Shown: one piece after another, positions 7,603 to 12,808 of the stretch | Layout: each line of letters opens with the position of its first letter | Numbering within the stretch: position 1 is the first letter of the stretch | Source: Actinomycetota bacterium | GTDB lineage: Bacteria > Actinomycetota > Actinomycetes > Actinomycetales > Microbacteriaceae | DNA: 12,808 bases | NCBI GenBank assembly: GCA_009703465.1 | Contig: WLGC01000009.1 | Location: forward strand, 1 to 12,808 | Direction: 5' to 3' | Notes under the pieces: generated by a model | Databases searched by the model: none | Seen by the model: only the letters and a program-made list of their open reading frames with translations | Told to the model about the DNA's origin: nothing | Translations under genes and position numbers: made by a program

Positions 7603-7863
7603 ATGGCAAATATCAAGTCACAGATAAAGCGAATCGGTACCAATCTAAAGGCAACCGAGCGCAACCGCGCTGTAAAAAGCGAGCTGAAGACCGCTATCCG
7701 TGCAACCAGAGAAGCAGCAGCATCAGGCGACAAAGCCGCAGCTGCATCGGCTCTTGCTCTTGCTACCAAGAAGCTAGACAAAGCAGCTTCAAAGGGTGTC
7801 ATTCACAAGAACCAGGCTGCTAACCGCAAGTCAGCACTAGCCAAGAAGGTTTCTTCAATCTAG
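7603..7863 (+). CDS. rpsT: 30S ribosomal protein S20
   Basis: Primary 16S rRNA-binding protein of the small subunit. The 86-residue, lysine- and alanine-rich protein begins [11 protein letters not shown], the typical S20 N-terminus, and continues with [14 protein letters not shown] and, near the end, [18 protein letters not shown], both characteristic of the family. The start ATG at 7603-7605 is preceded by a weak AAGAAAG Shine-Dalgarno six bases upstream. The frame remains open upstream to a TTG at 7567, but those extra residues do not match S20 and lie in the leader hairpin. It is a single-gene unit: divergent from lepA, convergent with the MFS gene, with its own promoter candidate and terminator. 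Expression is probably tuned through the structured leader. Confidence 0.97.
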   Translation: MANIKSQIKRIGTNLKATERNRAVKSELKTAIRATREAAASGDKAAAASALALATKKLDKAASKGVIHKNQAANRKSALAKKVSSI

Positions 7864-7886
7864 TTCTAAACAAGATTTACAAGAAG

Positions 7887-7915
7887 GTCCCGGCCATTAC
7901 GTTCGGGGCTTTTTT
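7887..7915 (+). terminator. Intrinsic terminator downstream of rpsT
   Basis: GTCCCG (7887-7892) pairs with CGGGGC (7904-7909), with one G-U pair and an 11-base loop, and is followed directly by six T residues (7910-7915). It lies 24 bases after the rpsT stop and ends on the stop codon of the convergent MFS gene. The opposite strand lacks a comparable T-run, so it probably works well only for rpsT. Confidence 0.8.
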
Positions 7916-9107
7916 ATTTACTGGCAATAACGCCCGGTTTACCTGCGTAAAACCCAATGCCAACTTGAATCACTGTCAATCCAGTAATCACAGAAAAACT
8001 AAGCGGCCAACTGCTGGTGACGATTGCAAAGTAACCAACCAGAAAAGTTCCGATCGCCGCAAACAGGTAACCGACCCCCTGGGCTAAAGATGAAAGCTGA
8101 GTGGTTTGGGCTTGGCTGGAAGCGCGCGAGCTGATCAAAGAAAGCGCAAGCGGAAAAGTCGCTGCCATACCAAAACCGATAAGTATGCAGGCAAATAAAA
8201 GCAACGAAGTGCTGGCCGTGAACAAAACCGATGTGAAGAGAATAAAGCCAGCTAACGTAACCAAGCTCGCTCCGGCCGCCCAAAAGGATAAGGATTTGAA
8301 CTTACCTAGAAAATAAGAAACCACCAGACCGCTTGGGATTCCAATAGCGCTTGCAAAACCTAGATAGTTGCCAGCATCTTGAGCAGTTACTCCGATCGAG
8401 AGAAGTGCAGTTGGCATCCAGCCGAGTAGTGAATAGAAGCCGAGTGATTGGATTCCAAAGAAAAACACAATTGCCCAGGCAATTGGTGAGCGATTTACTG
8501 CCGCTTTTTCCTCGGCGGCGATACTTGCTACCTGAGGTATGTGTTTGATTTGATTCATGGTCTGAGGCACCCAAAGGACTATGGCCAGGAACACCGGAAC
8601 AATCCAGATAGCTAGCGCCAGATTAAAGCCGCCTAGAAAATTACTGGATGGAACCGCAACTGAAGCGGCCACGCTGGCTGAAATTCCCAGCACAGTTGTG
8701 TAGGCGCCGGTGATTAGTGGTACCCGATTTGGAAACTGTATGCGAACCACAGTTGGCAGGAGAACGTTGGCAATTGCTATTGATAAACCGGCCGCGACTG
8801 TACCGATTAGGAGTCCTGGGTAGCCAAAAAATATTCGAAAACTTAAGGCCAACGCTAAAAGCATCAGGACATTTAGCATCGCTCGGTTGAGACCAAACCT
8901 AGAGACTAGCCATGGACTGGCAAAGGCTCCGAGCCCAAAGCAAAACACGGGCGCCGCTGCCAGCAAACTTATTTGCGCTGAGCCAATTCCAAGTGTTGAT
9001 TGAATTTCCTCAAGTAGCGGACCAAGTGATGCAACCGGCGGGCGAAGCGCAATGGCAATAAAGGCAATTGCTAAAAACCCCAGCAAGCCAAACTTTGTTT
9101 TAGTCAA
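7914..9107 (-). CDS. MFS transporter, CynX/NimT (cyanate permease-like) family
   Basis: Twelve-helix major facilitator superfamily membrane protein of 397 residues. The N-terminal ALRPPVASLGPLL segment (20-32) after the first helix, the SPWLVSRFGLNRA loop between helices 2 and 3, and the NVLLPTVVRIQFPNR and GAYTTVLG stretches match the CynX/NimT group, whose members carry cyanate, nitroimidazoles or other small anions and drugs. The substrate here is unknown. The start is TTG at 9105-9107, directly abutting the holA TAG stop (TAGTTG), with GGGG eight bases upstream inside the holA end; no better start is visible. It is the last gene of the comEA-comEC-holA chain. Its stop codon lies against the rpsT terminator. 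There is no obvious functional tie to DNA uptake, so the linkage may only be transcriptional. Confidence 0.88.
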   Translation of the reverse strand: MTKTKFGLLGFLAIAFIAIALRPPVASLGPLLEEIQSTLGIGSAQISLLAAAPVFCFGLGAFASPWLVSRFGLNRAMLNVLMLLALALSFRIFFGYPGLLIGTVAAGLSIAIANVLLPTVVRIQFPNRVPLITGAYTTVLGISASVAASVAVPSSNFLGGFNLALAIWIVPVFLAIVLWVPQTMNQIKHIPQVASIAAEEKAAVNRSPIAWAIVFFFGIQSLGFYSLLGWMPTALLSIGVTAQDAGNYLGFASAIGIPSGLVVSYFLGKFKSLSFWAAGASLVTLAGFILFTSVLFTASTSLLLFACILIGFGMAATFPLALSLISSRASSQAQTTQLSSLAQGVGYLFAAIGTFLVGYFAIVTSSWPLSFSVITGLTVIQVGIGFYAGKPGVIASK

Positions 9108-10112
9108 CTAGTTGGCCCCAGATTGTTTGACTGAAATTATCCCCTTGGCTGAGATTAGGTTTATCAGTTTTTCAAGTGAGTAAATCGGATCACGCTCAGC
9201 ACCTTTGGCTGCAGCGTCAGCAGTCGCCAAAGCTTTGATTGTCTCGGCCAAACCATCGTCACTCCAGCCCGCTAAATCTTTTCTTGCTCTATCTATCTGC
9301 CACGGTGCCATGCCAAGGCTGGCGGCAGAGGCGGCGCGATTTCCGTAAATCTTTGCCATCTGCCTAATCTTCATTGAGATGGCTGCCACCAGCGGAACTG
9401 GGTCCGCACCGGTAGCCAGAGCGTGTCTAAGTAGCGCAATTGCCTCGCCAGATTTTCCAGCAAGTGCAGCGTCTGCGACTTTGAAAGCGTTTGTTTCTAC
9501 TCGCCCGCCATAGTACTCATCAACAATTTCTTCCGTTATGGATTCAGCACTGTCAATCAATAGCTGAGAGCAGGCGGCAGCAAGTTCTGCTAAATCATCG
9601 GCGAAGGCGTCCAGCAGGGCCCTAACAGCACCGACAGTAATTTTCCTTTGGGCGGCGGCAAATTCGCCTTGAATAAAAGCTTGTCGCTCTGAATCTTTCT
9701 TGATCTCGGCGCAGGAAATCTCAGCGGCAAATTCTGATTCTCGAATTGCCTCTACTAATTTTTTGCCACGAACACTCGAGCCATTGTGTCTAATGATCAC
9801 AGTGGCGTCCTGAGTTGGATCGGCCAAATAGCTGAGCCCATCAAGAATCAACTCATCACTGCACTTTTCGACTCCACGGATAAGCACCAAGCGAGGTTCA
9901 GCAAACAAAGAAGGGCTAGTGAGATTTAGTAAAGTGCCGCCGGCATAATCTGCCGCATTAATCTCGTGCACCTCTAGAGCAGAGTCCTTATTCCTGAGAT
10001 CTTCGCGAATACTGCGAATTGCCCTTGAGGCAAGGTATTCCTCCGGGCCAGATACAAAAACAATGGGGGCAGGCGAAGCATTTCGCCAATCCATCTGCTT
10101 TGCTCGGTTCAC
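9108..10112 (-). CDS. holA: DNA polymerase III delta subunit (clamp loader)
   Basis: Delta subunit of the clamp loader; it opens the beta sliding clamp for loading onto primed DNA. The 334-residue length is normal. The N-terminal AAA+-like fold begins with IVFVSGPEEYLASRAI (17-32), which lacks a functional Walker A, as expected for delta. The lid and collar regions are recognisable from FAEPRLVLIRGVEK, LLRHALATGADPVPLVAAISMKIRQ and the C-terminal LGMAPWQIDRARKDLAGWS plus AKGAERDPIYSLEKLI. The start is GTG at 10110-10112, nine bases after the comEC stop, with AGG eight bases upstream; an ATG at residue 7 is an alternative. The comEA-comEC-holA order is standard in Actinobacteria and many other bacteria. 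The MFS start codon follows its stop codon without a gap. Confidence 0.94.
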   Translation of the reverse strand: MNRAKQMDWRNASPAPIVFVSGPEEYLASRAIRSIREDLRNKDSALEVHEINAADYAGGTLLNLTSPSLFAEPRLVLIRGVEKCSDELILDGLSYLADPTQDATVIIRHNGSSVRGKKLVEAIRESEFAAEISCAEIKKDSERQAFIQGEFAAAQRKITVGAVRALLDAFADDLAELAAACSQLLIDSAESITEEIVDEYYGGRVETNAFKVADAALAGKSGEAIALLRHALATGADPVPLVAAISMKIRQMAKIYGNRAASAASLGMAPWQIDRARKDLAGWSDDGLAETIKALATADAAAKGAERDPIYSLEKLINLISAKGIISVKQSGAN

Positions 10113-10121
10113 TTGAACAGC

Positions 10122-12350
10122 CTAATCCTGCCTTGAGGAAGAAACAGCAAGGCCACCCTCGCTTGGGCTAATTGCCACTGAGCCAAGTAAATCCGTTCTG
10201 GCAATAACCGAGCCAACCTGTTCCAGCAAATTTAGGGTCCTTTTTGTTGGATGGCCATAGCTGTTATCGGCTCCCACCGATACCAGGCTCAAATCTGGAC
10301 GTAGCTCCTCGATTAGTTCCGGATACTGATCCGCAGAGCCGTGGTGGGCAACCTTTAAAACCAGCGGAAGTTTATGAATACGTTGCGCACTGAGCCAGTT
10401 CCCGGTAGCCGAAATTCTCATCTGCGCTTTCTCTCCTGTGTCGGCAAGAGTAAGCAAATTGAATTCCGGTGACTCCCAGAACATTGCAACACTGGCATCA
10501 TTTGAATCTTCACTACCGGCAGCATCTTTATTTGGCGAAAGCACAGTCCACGAGAAGTCACCGAGCTGACCTGAAGTACCCTTTTCAACTTCGATCATTC
10601 TTAGTCCTAAAGAATTGAGATAAGTATTTGTGCCAGTTGCGGCCCAGCGCTCATCTTTGAATGGGCTGATCAGAACAGTGCCGATAGATCGATTATCTAC
10701 TGCCCCTCTAACTCCGCCAACGTGATCCAAATCAAAGTGAGTTAGTACCAATAAATCAATTCGGCTAATTCCTAACTCTGTCAGGCAACTATCAATTTGC
10801 TTGTCGTTTCTACCAACATCAACTAACGCTACTGCCCCCTTGGACCTAATCACCAGAGCATCTCCCTGACCAACATCACAGTTGACCAGCGTCCAATTTT
10901 GGCTTGACCAAGTGATGGATCGAACCTGGCCAAAAAGAATTGCTCCCAAGCTGATTGCAGAAATTATCGCCAGCGAAGTAATTCCGATGTTTCGAAGGCC
11001 GGTGGGTTCTGCTCTAAGCCAAAGCAAGCTGGCAAGGATTACTGCCAGTGCCGCTAGCGCGCCAAGGACTCCGGTAGGCCAAGCTAAGCGATTTAGTGGC
11101 AACTCAGAAAAAAACTGGGCGATCCAAACAATTGCGCTGGCACCAAAGGAAGCCAAGTAGAAAAGGAATTGCGAAAGCCAGGGCACTGGGATTGAGAAAA
11201 CTACCGCCGCAATTCCAAGGACAGTGATTGGTGCAACTAAAGGTTCGGCAAGTATGTTTGCCGGTATTGAATAGGTGGCTAGGCCTGACTGTAGTTGCAA
11301 AAGAATAGGTAGGCAAAAAACCTGAGCTGAAATAGCAATGGCTAGGCAAATCGCTAACCACTTGGGCATGTGAGAGGAAAATTTTCTGACCAGCGGTTCG
11401 GTAAGAATCAAAAGTCCTGCAGTTGCTGCGGTAGATAGTAAAAACCCGTAGTCGGTGGCTAGCCAAGGATCTGCGATCAATAGAACCATTACCGCTAGAG
11501 CAAGTGCGGCTAGGGCGGCTGATTTCCTGCCCAGTGAAATTGCAATCAGCACCGCCGCCGCCATTACCGCTGCTCTGAGCACACTTGGTTGAGCCCCAAC
11601 TAAAAGAACGTAGGCCACCAGGGTTAGTAACCCAAGCGATAATCGGACCCACTTACCTCCACCCATTCTTCTAATCAGTAGGTAGGCCATCGCCAAAACA
11701 ATTGCGCAGTTGGCTCCCGAAACAGCCGTTAGGTGAGTTAGCGAAACAGCTTTCATTTCGTCTTTGAGTTCTTGGCTTACCAAGGTTGTGTCGCCAATAG
11801 CTAAACCGGCAACCAGACCCATTGATTCTGGAGTTACACCTCGAGCATTATCAAGAAATGAATTCCGAACGCTAGTTATAAATTGCTGCTGCGCCTGAGC
11901 TTCTGCTTTCAGCCTGGGCTTATCTTTACAGCTAGATCTAAAGCCGGATCGACCATTTGATTCTGCTGGTCGAAGCTCCAGCCGGCAGCTGTAAATTTGC
12001 CCAGTTGCAGCAATAGAGAATTCCTGGCCGCCACTGATTTCTCCTCTAACGGAAACAGTTTCAGTTGTTTCACCTAAATCAATAGAGAGTAATTTAATAC
12101 TTGCTTGATAAATCTGAAAATTCTCTATGTATCTAGGAGAATCTAAAATCATAAAACTCGCCGAGCCCGAGGCAACATTAGCAATCGGCTCTTTGAGCAA
12201 TTCTGGTCGCGCCGCCGAGTACTGAATTGCCAGCGAACTAAGACCAGCAACAAGCCCACAGATAAACACCAACCAGAATCGCTTCATGGCAGCTAGAGCA
12301 AACTCAAGGTAATGACCAAAATTACCCAGAGGCTGCCAGCCGCTAGCCAC
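10122..12350 (-). CDS. comEC: ComEC/Rec2 DNA uptake channel with metallo-beta-lactamase domain
   Basis: Inner-membrane channel thought to carry single-stranded DNA into the cytoplasm during transformation. Using the GTG at 12348-12350 it has 742 residues. Order: one N-terminal hydrophobic helix (about 24-43), an OB-like DUF4131 region (about 55-150), the Competence domain with HLTAVSGAN (206-214) and many helices (about 205-475), and a C-terminal metallo-beta-lactamase domain with DVGQGD (492-497), THFDLDH (537-543), LADTG (635-639), AHHGS (668-672) and GHP (699-701). The metal-binding residues look intact, so a nuclease-like role is plausible. The N-terminus is doubtful. The GTG lies four bases after the comEA stop but has no well-placed Shine-Dalgarno, and an ATG at 12285-12287 has none either. 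The usual preceding helix is encoded in another frame (12293-12358). Confidence 0.93.
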   Translation of the reverse strand: MASGWQPLGNFGHYLEFALAAMKRFWLVFICGLVAGLSSLAIQYSAARPELLKEPIANVASGSASFMILDSPRYIENFQIYQASIKLLSIDLGETTETVSVRGEISGGQEFSIAATGQIYSCRLELRPAESNGRSGFRSSCKDKPRLKAEAQAQQQFITSVRNSFLDNARGVTPESMGLVAGLAIGDTTLVSQELKDEMKAVSLTHLTAVSGANCAIVLAMAYLLIRRMGGGKWVRLSLGLLTLVAYVLLVGAQPSVLRAAVMAAAVLIAISLGRKSAALAALALAVMVLLIADPWLATDYGFLLSTAATAGLLILTEPLVRKFSSHMPKWLAICLAIAISAQVFCLPILLQLQSGLATYSIPANILAEPLVAPITVLGIAAVVFSIPVPWLSQFLFYLASFGASAIVWIAQFFSELPLNRLAWPTGVLGALAALAVILASLLWLRAEPTGLRNIGITSLAIISAISLGAILFGQVRSITWSSQNWTLVNCDVGQGDALVIRSKGAVALVDVGRNDKQIDSCLTELGISRIDLLVLTHFDLDHVGGVRGAVDNRSIGTVLISPFKDERWAATGTNTYLNSLGLRMIEVEKGTSGQLGDFSWTVLSPNKDAAGSEDSNDASVAMFWESPEFNLLTLADTGEKAQMRISATGNWLSAQRIHKLPLVLKVAHHGSADQYPELIEELRPDLSLVSVGADNSYGHPTKRTLNLLEQVGSVIARTDLLGSVAISPSEGGLAVSSSRQD

Positions 12351-12358
12351 ATGATCAA
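12293..12358 (-). other. Hydrophobic 21-codon mini-ORF at the comEA/comEC junction
   Basis: A TTG (12356-12358) overlapping the comEA stop has GAGG (12366-12369) seven bases upstream and opens a frame of 21 residues that starts MIMWLAAG and ends TLSLL before TAG. The peptide is almost entirely hydrophobic, like one membrane helix. The comEC internal ATG (12287) follows the TAG after five bases. It could be the displaced first helix of ComEC, a small leader peptide, or the result of a one-base sequence error. Confidence 0.4.
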
Positions 12359-12808
12359 AGGATTACCTCATCTTTGATGCCAGCAAATAACTTGTCTCCG
12401 ATACCGCTGATGTTTAGCAGGTCTTCTTTTTTCTTGAATCCGCCATTAGCTTCTCGCCAATCAACAATTCGACCAGCAAGCGCTGGACCCACTCCAGGTA
12501 ACTGTTCGAGCTCAAGAGCACTTGATTGATTAAGACTTATTCGCGAGTTTTTTGAATTGGGTCCGGCTGCAGCTGGGGCTTCACCGGTTCTGAAAACTAC
12601 TACCTGCTCCCCGTCAGATAATTCACGAGCTAGGTTGACGCTACTTTGATCAGCCAACTTACTTAGACCGCCGGCAGCAAAAACCGCGTCCATCAGCCTG
12701 GCTCCAGATTTCAGTTGGTAGATACCAGGAGCTTGCACTTCGCCAACTACATGCACAAAAATTTCAGCTGGTTTGACGATTACTTCTGTCTCATCTGCTT
12801 GTGCCGGA
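12355..12808 (-). CDS. comEA: ComEA-type DNA-binding competence protein, N-terminus beyond right edge
   Basis: Membrane-anchored receptor that binds double-stranded DNA outside the cell and passes it to ComEC. The 151 residues present contain a SLBB-type domain (from about residue 18 of the fragment: VHVVGEVQAPGIYQL, then DAVFAAGGLS), a short Pro/Ala/Asn linker, and a C-terminal double helix-hairpin-helix domain with LEQLPGVGPALAGRI and LLNISGIGDKLFAGI. The frame is open to the last base of the window, so the expected N-terminal membrane anchor and the true start codon lie outside. The GTG at 12754-12756 sits inside the SLBB strand and should not be taken as the start. comEC follows after four bases. 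Domain order matches other actinobacterial ComEA proteins. Confidence 0.93.
   Translation of the reverse strand, partial: PAQADETEVIVKPAEIFVHVVGEVQAPGIYQLKSGARLMDAVFAAGGLSKLADQSSVNLARELSDGEQVVVFRTGEAPAAAGPNSKNSRISLNQSSALELEQLPGVGPALAGRIVDWREANGGFKKKEDLLNISGIGDKLFAGIKDEVIL

Noticed and set aside
7388..7609. 74-residue N-terminal extension of lepA
   Set aside because: The frame is open to 7609, but the extension runs antisense through the rpsT promoter and leader, has no LepA similarity, and a TTG at 7387 with a good Shine-Dalgarno gives the expected N-terminus and length.
7563..7802. Minus-strand frame opposite rpsT (79 codons)
   Set aside because: Its Ala/Arg-rich content is the antisense image of the Lys/Ala-rich S20 gene, and it has no independent support.
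11104..11652. 182-codon frame on the minus strand inside comEC
   Set aside because: It lies entirely within comEC in another frame, shows no recognisable domain or ribosome-binding site, and comEC has continuous family motifs across it.
12355..12756. Complete 133-residue ComEA starting at GTG 12756
   Set aside because: The reading frame continues to the window edge, and this GTG lies inside the SLBB domain. The gene is partial.
1..12808. Mobile elements, CRISPR arrays, defence systems, tRNA or rRNA genes
   Set aside because: No transposase or integrase motifs, direct-repeat arrays, cloverleaf-like segments or foreign-looking composition were noticed. The gene order is typical core chromosome.

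Overview
The window reads as chromosomal core sequence from a low- to mid-GC actinobacterium, most likely a small-genome freshwater Microbacteriaceae (the 'Luna'-type planktonic group). Evidence for this is the DnaJ2-type chaperone next to hrcA with a CIRCE operator, the actinobacterial form of LepA, RsmE and PhoH-like sequences, and a base composition that looks well below the usual for Actinobacteria. The genus assignment is inference from gene content and order. No mobile element, CRISPR array, rRNA or tRNA gene was seen.

Layout, left to right. (1) Positions 1-3829, minus strand: a tightly packed chain transcribed hrcA > dnaJ > rsmE > HIT-family gene > phoH-like gene, the last running off the left edge. 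This is a heat-shock and RNA/ribosome-maintenance operon. (2) Positions 3830-3930: a divergent control region with a CIRCE element, a second perfect 15-bp palindrome and putative promoters on both strands. (3) Positions 3931-4287, plus strand: a small DUF4870 membrane protein whose stop codon overlaps that of hemW. (4) Positions 4284-7387, minus strand: lepA > hemW, overlapping by one base. (5) Positions 7388-7602: a divergent region holding a likely rpsT promoter and a leader able to form two mutually exclusive RNA folds. (6) Positions 7603-7863, plus strand: rpsT (ribosomal protein S20), followed by an intrinsic terminator. (7) Positions 7914-12808, minus strand: comEA (N-terminus off the right edge) > comEC > holA > a CynX/NimT-like MFS transporter, spaced 4, 9 and 0 bases apart. 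This is a DNA-uptake operon with the replication clamp-loader delta subunit and an appended transporter.

The genes are mostly housekeeping: protein folding control (HrcA, DnaJ), ribosome modification and function (RsmE, LepA, S20), a HemW radical-SAM protein, and DNA uptake plus clamp loading (ComEA, ComEC, HolA). The order com-holA-rpsT-lepA-hemW-hrcA-dnaJ-rsmE-phoH is a conserved actinobacterial arrangement. The DUF4870 gene and the MFS gene look like the lineage-specific additions.

No new multi-gene system is evident. The parts most worth a second look are non-coding or at gene starts: the bistable rpsT leader, the double-palindrome hrcA/DUF4870 control region, and the comEA/comEC junction, where a hydrophobic mini-ORF with its own Shine-Dalgarno sits in a different frame from comEC. 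Every minus-strand gene with a visible start appears to begin with GTG or TTG; only the two plus-strand genes use ATG.
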